From positions 1,116,001-1,180,000 of the forward strand of contig NZ_CP061771.1 in the NCBI RefSeq assembly GCF_011751885.2: a DNA stretch of 64,000 nucleotides, given 5' to 3'. Source of the stretch: Salinibacterium sp. ZJ450 (GTDB lineage: Bacteria; Actinomycetota; Actinomycetes; Actinomycetales; Microbacteriaceae). The translations under genes were made by a program, and so were the position numbers. The notes under the pieces are model-generated. The model was given only the letters and a program-made list of their open reading frames with translations, was not told the DNA's origin and did no database searches. The first letter of the stretch is position 1, and each line of letters starts with the position of its first letter. Positions 6,793 through 14,967 of the stretch are shown here, in pieces.

Positions 6793-8721
6793 ATGTCACA
6801 CCAGTCACTGCTCGGCCTCGACCTCGCACTCTGCGTCGTCGGGGCCGCGCTCTGGCTGGCCTCCGGCATTGTCGTCGCCCGCAACTCCGCCAGCCGATGG
6901 GGCCCACGCCTGACCCTCGGCTTCGCTCTGCTGGGGACCCTGACCGTCGTCGGCCGCATCCTGATCGTCATCGCCGTGCGGGAGGCCGGCTGGTGGTTCA
7001 TCGAGGAGAAGGCGCTACTGGCGCTGCCGGTTGCCGCCCTCACCGCACTGGTCGCCCTGGTCATCGCGGTGCCGCCGCTGGTGCGCCGGACTCGACGCCG
7101 CCCGGTGTCTGTTCCGCCGGCCCGGGTAGCCACCGCACTGTTGGCCGCCGGGTACGGCTCCGCCGTCGGCGTCGTGACGACCCTCATCACCGGCTACCCG
7201 CTCACCCTGTTCGCCGCCCTCAGCGTTCTGGTGCTTCTGGTGCTGCTCATCGCCATCACCGCCGCGGTGCTCTCTGACCGGCCGCCGCGCACGATCGGAG
7301 GCCTCGCCGCGCTCGCCGTCCTGGCGCTGCTGGCATCCGCCGGGTACGGCTGGCTCGGCACCGCGGCCGGGGTGACCGCGGCCAGCGCCAGCCACGGGCA
7401 CGGTATTGCCGCCGCACCCGTCGAGCCCGAGGCATCCGTCTCCGTCGCCGATATCCGGACCGCCCAAACCGAGAACCCGGTTCGCGTCACCCTGGAGGCG
7501 CAGCAGCAGCGGGTGCAGCTGCCGTCCGGGGCGTCGCTGGATGTCTGGAGCTACGGCTCGGTGCCCGGCCAGCCGATCGTGGTGCACCAGGGCGACACCG
7601 TCGAGGTGGAACTGCGCAACCGCGACATCGAGGGCGGGGTCACGGTGCACTGGCACGGCGTCGACGTGCCGAACGGTGAGGACGGCGTGGCCGGCGTCAC
7701 GCAGAATGCCGTGCTGCCCGGGAGATCATTCACCTACCGTTTCGTGGCAGAAGACACTGGCACGTACTGGTACCACACCCACCAGCACTCCGCAGAGGGC
7801 GTGCGCCGCGGGCTATACGGCACGCTGGTGGTGCTGCCGGTTGCGGCCCCAGCGCAGGTGGACCTCACCCTGCCGCTGCACACCTTCGGCGAGACCACCC
7901 TCCTCGGCGGCAGCGACCAACGCGACACTATGGAGGTGGTGCCGGGTCAGCCGGTGCGACTGCGCCTGATCAACACCGACCAGGTGCCACGCTGGTTCAC
8001 CGTGGCCGGAGCGCCGTTCCGGGTCGTCGCCGTCGACGGCCGCGATCTCAGTGGGCCAACGGATGTCGCGGACCAGGCACTCCGAATCCCTGCCGGTGGC
8101 CGCTACGACGTGCAGCTGACCATGCCGGACTCAGCGGTGGCGCTGCGGACGACCAGCGCGCCGGAGATCGGTCTCGACCTGATCGCCCCCGGTGGCCGGG
8201 CGCTCGCCGACGTGCCGTCGGGGCTTCCCGAGCTCGACCTCTTCACGTACGGCACCCCGGCCGCGACATCCGACATGGACGGGCCATACGACGTCACCGA
8301 CACCCTCGTGCTCGACCGCGCCATGCGCTTCATGAACGGCCTGCCCGGCTTCGGCTACACCGTCAACGGCGCGGTGTACCCGCTGATCCCGGCCACCGAA
8401 GTGAGCGAAGGCGACTTGGTGCACCTCACCGTGGTGAACCGCGGCACAGACACCCATCCGATGCATCCGCACGGCCATCACGTGCTGGTGCTCTCCCGCA
8501 ACGGCGTCGCACCGACCGGATCGCCGCTCTGGCTCGACACCTTCGATGTCCAGCCCGGCGAGGTGTGGGAGGTGGCGCTACGCGCCGACAACCCCGGCAT
8601 CTGGATGGACCACTGCCACAACCTCGATCACGCGGCAGAAGGGATGCTGCTGCACCTGGCGTACGCGGGAGTGGCCAGCCCGTTCGAGCACGGCGGGCCG
8701 GCGGGCAACCAGCCAGAGTGA
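6793..8721 (+). CDS. Multicopper oxidase with an N-terminal membrane domain
   Basis: The 642-residue protein has about six hydrophobic helices in residues 1-200, then a cupredoxin-type oxidase domain. All four copper-ligand signatures are visible: HWHG near 286, WYHTH near 326, HPMHPHGH near 554 and HCHNLDH with a downstream Met near 607. So T1 and the T2/T3 trinuclear site should be intact. Such enzymes oxidise Cu(I), Fe(II) or phenolic substrates while reducing oxygen to water. Most secreted relatives use a signal peptide; here the oxidase is tethered outside the membrane by its own multi-helix domain. The partner gene upstream is a four-helix membrane protein. The substrate is not evident; Cu(I) detoxification is a reasonable guess given the nearby copper-storage protein. 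Confidence 0.88.
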   Translation: MSHQSLLGLDLALCVVGAALWLASGIVVARNSASRWGPRLTLGFALLGTLTVVGRILIVIAVREAGWWFIEEKALLALPVAALTALVALVIAVPPLVRRTRRRPVSVPPARVATALLAAGYGSAVGVVTTLITGYPLTLFAALSVLVLLVLLIAITAAVLSDRPPRTIGGLAALAVLALLASAGYGWLGTAAGVTAASASHGHGIAAAPVEPEASVSVADIRTAQTENPVRVTLEAQQQRVQLPSGASLDVWSYGSVPGQPIVVHQGDTVEVELRNRDIEGGVTVHWHGVDVPNGEDGVAGVTQNAVLPGRSFTYRFVAEDTGTYWYHTHQHSAEGVRRGLYGTLVVLPVAAPAQVDLTLPLHTFGETTLLGGSDQRDTMEVVPGQPVRLRLINTDQVPRWFTVAGAPFRVVAVDGRDLSGPTDVADQALRIPAGGRYDVQLTMPDSAVALRTTSAPEIGLDLIAPGGRALADVPSGLPELDLFTYGTPAATSDMDGPYDVTDTLVLDRAMRFMNGLPGFGYTVNGAVYPLIPATEVSEGDLVHLTVVNRGTDTHPMHPHGHHVLVLSRNGVAPTGSPLWLDTFDVQPGEVWEVALRADNPGIWMDHCHNLDHAAEGMLLHLAYAGVASPFEHGGPAGNQPE

Positions 8722-8744
8722 CCAGCGGCGTGGCAGTTCGGGTC

Positions 8745-8776
8745 TACAATCCGATCACCACGTGACTGAACGTCAC
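8745..8776 (+). promoter_or_regulatory. Putative promoter and operator before the DUF1761 gene
   Basis: A good -10 box TACAAT (8745-8750) lacks a clear -35 partner. Just downstream of the implied start lies an inverted repeat GTGAC (8762-8766) / GTCAC (8772-8776) with spacer TGAAC, a position fitting a repressor site. Confidence 0.35.
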
Positions 8777-8796
8777 TTCACTGAAAGGGACCCACC

Positions 8797-9216
8797 ATGA
8801 TTCCTGAGATCAACTACTGGGCAGTCATCGTCGCAACGATCTCCACCATGGTGGTCGGATCGATCTGGTACGCCCGCCCAGTGTTCGGAACCTGGTGGCA
8901 GAAGGCCGCCCGCGTTGAGGCGCCCGCCAACGCGGTCACCGCGATCGTCGTCACGGTGATCGTCAGCTTTGTCAGCGCCTGGGTGCTCGCCGGGTCAGCG
9001 GCGATCGCGCAGGAGTTCTACGGCGGCAATTTCCTTGGCAACACCGTGCTCACCGCGCTGATCCTGTGGGCAGGCTTCACGGCCGCCCGGTTCATCACGC
9101 ACGACGCGTTCGAAAACCGTCCATGGAAGCTCACCCTGCTGAACATCGCCCACGAACTGGTCACGGTCCTGGTGATGGCACTGATCATCGGACTGTTCGG
9201 CATCAGCGCCGCCTAA
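8797..9216 (+). CDS. DUF1761 membrane protein
   Basis: The 139-residue protein has four membrane segments (about 5-26, 46-68, 82-101 and 116-137). It opens with the DUF1761-like pattern INYWAVIVATISTMVVGSIWYARPVFGTWWQK, where a WY pair precedes a short polar loop. The function of the family is unknown. ATG 8797 has a GAAAGGGA Shine-Dalgarno at good spacing. It appears monocistronic, with its own -10 box and a palindrome upstream. Confidence 0.8.
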   Translation: MIPEINYWAVIVATISTMVVGSIWYARPVFGTWWQKAARVEAPANAVTAIVVTVIVSFVSAWVLAGSAAIAQEFYGGNFLGNTVLTALILWAGFTAARFITHDAFENRPWKLTLLNIAHELVTVLVMALIIGLFGISAA

Positions 9217-9233
9217 TACGGCGCCGATACCGA

Positions 9234-9246
9234 ACGGATGTCGCGG
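9234..9246 (+). repeat. Intergenic copy of the recurring word ACGGATGTCGCGG
   Basis: This 13-base word occurs exactly six times in the window (125-137 on minus, 8059-8071, here, 19641-19653, 25575-25587 and 31113-31125), and its 10-base core CGGATGTCGC occurs 13 times. This copy lies outside any gene, so protein sequence cannot explain it. Confidence 0.6.
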
Positions 9247-9263
9247 TCCGGGGTGCTGCGCAC

Positions 9264-9920
9264 CTACTTCGATGCGGCGATGAGCTCCACGAGCTGGGTC
9301 TTGGTGAGCTTGGAGTAGCCGGTCAGACCGAGCGCCTTAGCCTGCTCGCGCAGTTCGGCGACGGTGCCGGTCGCGGCGGGAGCAGCGGTAGCGGCGGCGA
9401 CCGGAGCCTCAGCGGCGACCTTCGCCGCGGGAGCCTTCGCTGCGGGTGCCTTGGCAGTCGGAGCCTTCGCCGCGGGAGCCTTAGCGGCGGGGGCCTTCAC
9501 AGCCGGCGCCTTGGCAGTCGGAGCCTTCGCCGCGGGAGCCTTAGCGGCAGGAGCCTTCACAGCCGGCGCCTTGGCCGCAGGAGCCTTGGCTGCGGCAGCC
9601 TTGGCTGCGGGAGCCTTTGATGCCGGTGCCTTCGCAACGGGAGCCTTGGTTGCAGGAGCCTTCGGAGCCGGAGCCTTCGTTGCCGCGGTCTTGGCGGTCG
9701 CGCCGGCATTGGCCTTCGCCGGTGCCTTCGGAGCCGGAGCCTTCTTGACCGGGGCCTTCGTTGCCTTGGGCTCAGCAGCCGGAGCCTCGACGATCGGAGC
9801 CTCCTCGACGAGAGCCTCCACGACGGGGGCCTCGGTCTCGATTTCCTCCGAGTAAGTCTCGGTCGCTGCCGCGTCCACAATGGTCGTCTTCTTCTTGCGC
9901 TTCAACAGGTTCCAGAACAC
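9264..9920 (-). CDS. Lysine/alanine/proline-repeat protein with C-terminal Rho-N (SAP-like) domain
   Basis: The 218-residue product has three parts: a short basic head (LLKRKKKT), an acidic stretch (about residues 18-50), and some 110 residues of degenerate KAPAAKAP repeats resembling histone H1 tails. It ends in TVAELREQAKALGLTGYSKLTKTQLVELI, a Rho N-terminal/SAP-type nucleic-acid-binding helix pair. It is probably a nucleoid-associated or RNA-binding protein. I chose GTG at 9918-9920 because AGGAG lies seven bases upstream; an ATG 15 bases earlier would contain that Shine-Dalgarno inside the coding frame. The DNA between about 9420 and 9760 is correspondingly repetitive. A second gene at 20563-20829 carries an almost identical Rho-N domain. 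Confidence 0.8.
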   Translation of the reverse strand: MFWNLLKRKKKTTIVDAAATETYSEEIETEAPVVEALVEEAPIVEAPAAEPKATKAPVKKAPAPKAPAKANAGATAKTAATKAPAPKAPATKAPVAKAPASKAPAAKAAAAKAPAAKAPAVKAPAAKAPAAKAPTAKAPAVKAPAAKAPAAKAPTAKAPAAKAPAAKVAAEAPVAAATAAPAATGTVAELREQAKALGLTGYSKLTKTQLVELIAASK

Positions 9921-10010
9921 CAACGAACTCCTCATAACATCGCCCCCGGCCGGGAACGCACACTTACGACCAATTCTCTCTTATTTCGGTCCGCCGCTTC
10001 GCCGCCGCGA

Positions 10011-10634
10011 TCACCCTCGTTCGGGTGGCGTGGCGGGCTTCCGGCGGTCGGCGATGCGCGCCGCGACATAGTCGATGGTCACGCCGAGCGTGATCGCCGT
10101 GACCACAGACAGCACGACCGCGAGTACCGGGTTGTCCGGCAGCCACGACCCGAACAGCGCCCCGACCGACGTGTTGTAGAGCGCCCATCCGGTTCCGGCG
10201 ATCACGGTCAGCGGAAGGTAACGCTTCAGCGGAAACCGCATGGCGCCCGCGGTGAGGTTCACGGCGATGCGCGCGAACGGCACGTACCGGGCGGTGAGGA
10301 TCAGCACCGCCGCCCGACGATCCAGCGCGTTCTGCGCCCAGTGAATCCCGGCCGCAATCCGCGGGCCGCGCATCCATCGAAAGCGGGTGACCCCGATCCG
10401 GCGTCCGATCAGGTAGCAGAGAACGTCGCCGAGCATCGCCCCGATCGCCGCGGTGAGGACCAGCAACACGATCTCCGGAGACCCCGCCGCTGCGGACAGC
10501 GCCGCCAGCGCGACCACCAGCGTCTCGCTCGGCAACACCACCAGGAAGGCGTCGGCGACGGTCAGTACCAGTACCAACCCGTACATCCACGGTGACTCGG
10601 CGAGGCTCACGACGAAGGCCGCCAACTCATCCAT
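10011..10634 (-). CDS. DedA/SNARE-associated family membrane protein
   Basis: The 207-residue protein fits the DedA (VTT) family. It has the opening hydrophobic helix (MYGLVLVLTVADAFLVVLPSETLVV), the re-entrant GAMLGDVLCYLIGRRIG block, the conserved ARYVPFARI(A)VNLTAGAMRFPLKRY motif around residues 125-147, and C-terminal helices. DedA proteins are thought to flip lipids such as undecaprenyl phosphate or phosphatidylethanolamine. ATG 10634 (MDELAAF) is preferred to a TTG 30 bases upstream. No clear Shine-Dalgarno was found. It seems to be transcribed alone. Confidence 0.88.
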   Translation of the reverse strand: MDELAAFVVSLAESPWMYGLVLVLTVADAFLVVLPSETLVVALAALSAAAGSPEIVLLVLTAAIGAMLGDVLCYLIGRRIGVTRFRWMRGPRIAAGIHWAQNALDRRAAVLILTARYVPFARIAVNLTAGAMRFPLKRYLPLTVIAGTGWALYNTSVGALFGSWLPDNPVLAVVLSVVTAITLGVTIDYVAARIADRRKPATPPERG

Positions 10635-10733
10635 GGCACATGGATACCGAAGCAAAATGAACAACAGGCGGTGGTCACCAAGATTCCGTCGGTGGGCGCC
10701 AGTGGATTGCGGTTTTGCCGCGGTTAGCCGTCA

Positions 10734-10762
10734 TTGACACCTGCGTAGCCCCGGCGTCTACT
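10734..10762 (+). promoter_or_regulatory. Putative promoter of the SnoaL-like gene
   Basis: TTGACA (10734-10739) and TCTACT (10757-10762) are separated by 17 bases, about 80 bases upstream of the ATG at 10843. Confidence 0.45.
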
Positions 10763-10842
10763 GGAGCCACGCCACGCCGATGTGACGTGAAGCCAAAGCG
10801 GCCGGACCGCACTCGTCGGCCGCATGTGAACGGGAGGTCACC

Positions 10843-11274
10843 ATGGGAGAGGCACGGGAGGTCATGGACCGTTTGACCGCGGCCGTGACGGCTAAAGACT
10901 CCGCGACGTTGGCAGCGTGCTACGCCGTGGACGCGGTCGCGATCACGCCCGATGAGGGCGAGGTCTCGGGGCGCGACGCAATTGGCACGTACCTGTTGCA
11001 GTTCGGGGAAGCGTTTCCGGACCTCGCCTATGACTACACGCGGAAGTATGAAGCCGGCGACGTGGCTATCGACGAGGGCTACCTCACGGGGACGCACACG
11101 GGACCATTGCAGTTGCCGTCGGGGGAGAGCATGCCGGCGACCGGCAAGCAGATCAGGATGAGAAGCTGTGATATCGCACGCGTCGAAAACGGGCTGGTTA
11201 CGGCGCACCACTTCTATTTCGACCAGATGGAATTCCTGGGACAGCTTGGCCTGCTGCCGGACTCGCCGTCCTGA
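10843..11274 (+). CDS. SnoaL-like (NTF2-fold) protein
   Basis: The 143-residue product has the NTF2/SnoaL-like cone-fold sequence pattern: MDRLTAAVTAKDSATLAACYAVDAVAITPDEGEVSGRDAIGTYL at the front, a YDYTRKYEAGDVAIDEGYLTGTHTGPL strand region, and IRMRSCDIARVENGLVTAHHFYFDQMEFLGQLGLL at the end. The late HHFYFDQ segment resembles ester-cyclase-like SnoaL proteins. Members range from polyketide cyclases to steroid isomerases and many have no known substrate. Length is normal. The ATG has a GGGAGG Shine-Dalgarno, and a promoter is proposed upstream. It is a single-gene unit. Confidence 0.75.
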   Translation: MGEAREVMDRLTAAVTAKDSATLAACYAVDAVAITPDEGEVSGRDAIGTYLLQFGEAFPDLAYDYTRKYEAGDVAIDEGYLTGTHTGPLQLPSGESMPATGKQIRMRSCDIARVENGLVTAHHFYFDQMEFLGQLGLLPDSPS

Positions 11275-11307
11275 GCGGGCTGATCCCGCCGCCGCCGCTT
11301 CGGCTCG

Positions 11308-11769
11308 CTAGTACTCCACGCGGTTCTCGGCGGCGGCCCACGCGGCGAACGGTTCATCGCTGGCGGGCGTCGGCGCCTGGGTCACCGGCATCGCCCAGTG
11401 AGACGGATGCTGCTCGAACACCGCATAGAAGGCGGCGTCGTCGAACCCGGCCGCGGCCGCGTCGCGTCGGTCGGCCGCGAACTGCACCCGATCGATCCGT
11501 GCCCAGAGCGCGGCGCTTAAACACAGCGGGCACGGTTCGCAGCTGCTGTAGAGGGTCGCGCCGGTGAGATCGAAGGTGCCCAGCGCCTGGCAGGCGGTGC
11601 GGATCGCCACCACTTCGGCGTGAGCGGTGGGGTCGTTGTCGAGCGTTACCCGGTTCACTCCCTCGAACACCTGACCGTTCGCGGCGACCAGGACCGCCGC
11701 GAACGGACCGCCGCCGTCAGCGACGTTCGACGTTGCCAAGTGAATCGCACGCTCCAGATATTGAGTCAC
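11308..11769 (-). CDS. Nucleoside/guanine deaminase-like enzyme (CDA fold)
   Basis: The 153-residue protein has the zinc deaminase signatures: HAEVVAIRTA (near residue 54; His ligand and catalytic Glu) and SCEPCPLCLSAALWARIDRV (about 82-101; two Cys ligands). N- and C-terminal sequences (GGGPFAAVLV, AAAGFDDAAFY) resemble GuaD-type guanine deaminases, which convert guanine to xanthine. Close paralogues act on other purines or cytosine, so the substrate is not certain. The GTG at 11767-11769 matches the family start. TACTGT lies six bases before it, so the mRNA is probably leaderless. It is read divergently from aspA. Confidence 0.85.
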   Translation of the reverse strand: MTQYLERAIHLATSNVADGGGPFAAVLVAANGQVFEGVNRVTLDNDPTAHAEVVAIRTACQALGTFDLTGATLYSSCEPCPLCLSAALWARIDRVQFAADRRDAAAAGFDDAAFYAVFEQHPSHWAMPVTQAPTPASDEPFAAWAAAENRVEY

Positions 11770-11817
11770 GCTCCGACAGTAGCGCGCGGGCCCTGCCGCG
11801 TCACCTGATGGTCGACC

Positions 11818-11840
11818 TAGACTGGTTCCAGGTGAAGGAG
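11818..11840 (+). promoter_or_regulatory. aspA -10 box and ribosome-binding site
   Basis: TAGACT (11818-11823) is a fair -10 box. GAAGGAG (11834-11840) is a strong Shine-Dalgarno about eight bases before the ATG at 11849, implying a very short leader. No convincing -35 was found. Confidence 0.45.
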
Positions 11841-11848
11841 CCGAGACT

Positions 11849-13381
11849 ATGACTGCAATGCCACAAGCGTTCGATGAACAAACACTGCAACCCGACGAGA
11901 GCCTTGTGAAAACCACAGGTCCGGAGGGTGCAACGGATCGACTGAAGGATGACGCCATCCCGATGCGAACCGACACAGACTCGCTCGGCTCGATGCAGAT
12001 CCCGGCCGATGTGTACTGGGGCATCCACACCGCCCGCGCGCTGGAGAACTTCCCGATCACCCGCCGCGCCATCAGCAACCACCCCAACCTGATCAAGGCG
12101 ATGGCCATGGTCAAGCAGGCGGCCGCCCGCGCGAACAAAGAGATCGGCGTGCTCGAGGCGGACAAGGCCGACATCATCGACCAGGTCTGCCAGGAGATCA
12201 TCGACGGTCACCTGCACGACCAGTTCGTGGTCGGTGTGATCCAGGGCGGTGCCGGCACCAGCACCAACATGTGCGCCAACGAGATCATCACCAACCGGGC
12301 CCTCGAGCTGATGGGTCATGGTCGCGGCGAGTACGAGTACTTGAACCCGAACGACGACGTCAACCGCAGCCAGTCCACGAACGACGTGTACCCGACGTCG
12401 ATCAAGCTCGCCATGATCCTGTCGCTGCAGCGCCAGCTCGCCGAACTGCGCGCCCTCACCGGGGCGTTCGCAAGGAAGGCGGTCGAGTTCAACGACATCC
12501 TGAAGATCGGTCGCACCCAGTTGCAGGATGCCGTGCCGATGACGCTCGGCCAGGAGTTCCACGGCTTCGCCACCACGCTCACCGAAGACTACGACCGGCT
12601 GCGCGAGGTCATCCCGTTCCTGTCCGAGATCAACCTCGGCGCGACCGCCATCGGAACCGGCATCACCGCCGACAAGCGCTACGCCGAGACCGTGCGCCGC
12701 CACCTCAGCGAGATCAGCGGGCTCGACTTCGTCACCGCAAGCGACCTGATCGAGGCCACCAGCGACACCGGCGTGTTCATGACGCTGAGCGGCACGCTGA
12801 AGCGCTCTGCGGTCAAGCTGTCGAAGATCTGCAACGACCTGCGCCTGCTCTCCAGCGGCCCGCAGGCGGGCATCGGTGAGATCAACCTGCCCAAGCGTCA
12901 GGCCGGATCATCGATCATGCCCGGCAAGGTGAACCCGGTGATCCCCGAGGTGGTGAACCAGGTCGCGTTCAGCGTCATTGGTGCGGATGCCACGATCACA
13001 GCCGCCTCGGAAGCCGGCCAGCTCCAGCTGAACGCCTTCGAGCCCGTGATTGCGGCGAGCATGATGCAGTCGCTGGCGTGGATGACGAACGCCTGCCGCA
13101 CCCTGCGGGTCAACTGCATCGACGGCATCACCGCCAACACCGACCGGCTGGCCCGGCAGGTGGAGTCCAGCGTGGGCGTGGTCACCGCACTGACCCCGTA
13201 CATCGGCTACGCGGCATCCGCGACCCTCGCGCACGCCGCGCTCACCACCAACGCGTCGATCGCGGAACTGGTGATCGAGGCCGGCCTGATGACGCAGGAA
13301 GAGGTCGAGAAGGTGCTCTCGCCCGAGCGGCTGTCTGGACTGGTGCCGCACACCGGCGCAATCATCCTCCCCAAGATGTAG
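11849..13381 (+). CDS. aspA: Aspartate ammonia-lyase
   Basis: The 510-residue enzyme belongs to the fumarase/aspartase superfamily and reversibly removes ammonia from L-aspartate to give fumarate, feeding the TCA cycle. The signature loop GSSIMPGKVNPVIPEV with the catalytic serine lies near residues 352-367. MPGKVNPV followed by IPEVVNQVAF favours aspartase over fumarase. GGAGTSTNMCANE and TNDVYPTSIKLA, the other two conserved regions, are present. A 40-residue N-terminal extension before the usual start is unusual; an internal ATG at about residue 38 would give a family-like beginning. The last codons and stop are triplicated as a 14-base tandem repeat. Confidence 0.9.
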   Translation: MTAMPQAFDEQTLQPDESLVKTTGPEGATDRLKDDAIPMRTDTDSLGSMQIPADVYWGIHTARALENFPITRRAISNHPNLIKAMAMVKQAAARANKEIGVLEADKADIIDQVCQEIIDGHLHDQFVVGVIQGGAGTSTNMCANEIITNRALELMGHGRGEYEYLNPNDDVNRSQSTNDVYPTSIKLAMILSLQRQLAELRALTGAFARKAVEFNDILKIGRTQLQDAVPMTLGQEFHGFATTLTEDYDRLREVIPFLSEINLGATAIGTGITADKRYAETVRRHLSEISGLDFVTASDLIEATSDTGVFMTLSGTLKRSAVKLSKICNDLRLLSSGPQAGIGEINLPKRQAGSSIMPGKVNPVIPEVVNQVAFSVIGADATITAASEAGQLQLNAFEPVIAASMMQSLAWMTNACRTLRVNCIDGITANTDRLARQVESSVGVVTALTPYIGYAASATLAHAALTTNASIAELVIEAGLMTQEEVEKVLSPERLSGLVPHTGAIILPKM

Positions 13382-13411
13382 CGCCCAAGATGTAGCGCCC
13401 AAGATGTAGCG
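13370..13411 (+). repeat. Three perfect 14-base tandem repeats over the aspA stop
   Basis: CCCAAGATGTAGCG is repeated three times without mismatch (13370-13383, 13384-13397, 13398-13411). The first copy encodes the last residues Pro-Lys-Met and the TAG stop. The 14-base period changes frame, and each copy brings another TAG. It looks like recent slippage and ends ten bases before the convergent SulP stop. Confidence 0.85.
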
Positions 13412-13421
13412 GGGCGGCCAC

Positions 13422-14903
13422 TCAGCTGCCGAGGTAGCCGGAGAGCCGACCGTGCAGCGCGGTGCTTCGTTCGTCGAGGCCGGTGAATGAGACGGATGCC
13501 CCGTGCTCGATGTACTTGGTCCGCACCGAGTCGAGCGCGGCCACCGTTGAGGCGTCCCAGATCTGCGCGCCGGTGAAGTCCACGGTCACCTCGGCCGGGT
13601 CGATGCCGTAGGAGAACTGTTCCACCAGGTCGTTGCTGCTGCCGAAGAACAACGGGCCGGTGACCGTGTAGGCCACCCGCGTGTCGTCTGCGCTGACCGT
13701 GCGGTCGACCCGCAGCACGTGCGCGACCCGGCGGGCGAACAGCAGGATGGCCAGCACCGCGCCGATCGCCACCCCGATGGCCAGGTTGTCGGTGGCGACG
13801 ACTACCGTGACCGTCGTGAGCATGACCAGGGTCTCGGGCAGCGGCATCCGTTTCAGGGTGGCCGGCGTGACGCTGTGCCAGTTGACGGTCTTCACGGCGA
13901 CGATCATCATCACCGCCGCGAGTGCCGCCATCGGGATCATCGCCATCACCTGGCTCAGTACGGTGACCAGCAGCAGCAGGAACAGGCCGGCGACCAGCGT
14001 CGACAGGCGGGTGCGAGCCCGGCCGAGCTTCACGTTCACCACGGTTTGGCCGATCATCGCGCATCCGGCGATGCCGCCGTAGAAGCCGGCCAGGATGTTC
14101 GACACCCCGAGCGCCCAGGATTCTCGGCTCTTGTTCGACCGGGTGTCGGTGATGTCGTCGACTAGTTTTGCGGTCAGCAGGGTCTCCATCAGGCCAACGA
14201 ACGCGACGCTGAGCGCGGTCGGCCAGATGATGCCGAGCGTGCTGGCGTCCAGGGGAACCAGCAGGGTGGTCAACCCGGGCAGTCCGCCCGACAGGTCGCC
14301 CTGATCGCCCACCGTCGGCACCGCGAGGTGCGCGACGGCGGTGATCACGGTGGCCACGATGATCGCGACCAGCGGCGCCGGCACCGCGGTGGTGAAGCGC
14401 GGCAGCACCAGCACGATCAGCGCGGTGATAGCGAACAGGGGATACACCAGCCACGGCACGCCCAGCAGGTGCGGCACCTGCGCCACGAAGATCAGGATGC
14501 CGAGGGCGTTGACGAACCCGATCATCACCGAGCGGGGAATGAAGCGCATGATCCGGGCCAGCCCGGTGACGCCGAACAGAATCTGAATCAGCCCCGCCAA
14601 CACCACGGCCGGCAGCAGATACTCGACCCCGTGGTCTCTGACCAGTGGGGCAACCACCAGCGCGACGGCGCCGGCCGCGGCGGTGATCATCGCCGGCCGC
14701 CCGCCCAGGATCGACATCGAGATCGCCAGCACCACGGATGCCACGAGGCTCACCCGCGGATCCACCCCAGCGATCACCGAGAACGAGATCACCTCGGGGA
14801 TCAGCGCCAGGGTGGTGACGATTCCGGCGAGCACCTCGGTGCTGAACGCCCGCGGGTTGCGCAGGGTGGCAAGGACGGTGGGCGGGGCCGGAGGTGCAGT
14901 CAC
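13422..14903 (-). CDS. SulP-family anion transporter with STAS domain
   Basis: The 493-residue protein has the SulP opening (AGIVTTLALIPEVISFSVIAGVDP), 10-12 membrane helices to about residue 385, and a cytoplasmic STAS domain at the C-terminus (about 400-490; VDFTGAQIWDASTVAALDSV). SulP carriers move sulfate, bicarbonate or other anions with protons or sodium. The variant VDDITDTRSNKSRE loop resembles bicarbonate-type (BicA-like) members, but this is weak evidence. The start is GTG at 14901-14903; TACTGT lies seven bases upstream, suggesting a leaderless transcript. It is convergent with aspA and has no transporter partner nearby. Confidence 0.88.
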   Translation of the reverse strand: MTAPPAPPTVLATLRNPRAFSTEVLAGIVTTLALIPEVISFSVIAGVDPRVSLVASVVLAISMSILGGRPAMITAAAGAVALVVAPLVRDHGVEYLLPAVVLAGLIQILFGVTGLARIMRFIPRSVMIGFVNALGILIFVAQVPHLLGVPWLVYPLFAITALIVLVLPRFTTAVPAPLVAIIVATVITAVAHLAVPTVGDQGDLSGGLPGLTTLLVPLDASTLGIIWPTALSVAFVGLMETLLTAKLVDDITDTRSNKSRESWALGVSNILAGFYGGIAGCAMIGQTVVNVKLGRARTRLSTLVAGLFLLLLVTVLSQVMAMIPMAALAAVMMIVAVKTVNWHSVTPATLKRMPLPETLVMLTTVTVVVATDNLAIGVAIGAVLAILLFARRVAHVLRVDRTVSADDTRVAYTVTGPLFFGSSNDLVEQFSYGIDPAEVTVDFTGAQIWDASTVAALDSVRTKYIEHGASVSFTGLDERSTALHGRLSGYLGS

Positions 14904-14967
14904 CCGGTCAACAGTACGAGGCGACTCGTGCTCGGTGTTAGCTCGTGCTCGGTAGTGCCGCCGCCGG

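Noticed and set aside
9420-9760. Tandem repeats considered as a CRISPR array
   Set aside because: Repeats are short, degenerate, in frame and code for KAPAAKAP units; there are no unique spacers.
9066-9855. Long plus-strand open frames opposite the Ala/Lys-rich gene
   Set aside because: They mirror the GC-rich repeats of the minus-strand gene and have repetitive, family-less translations and no ribosome-binding sites.
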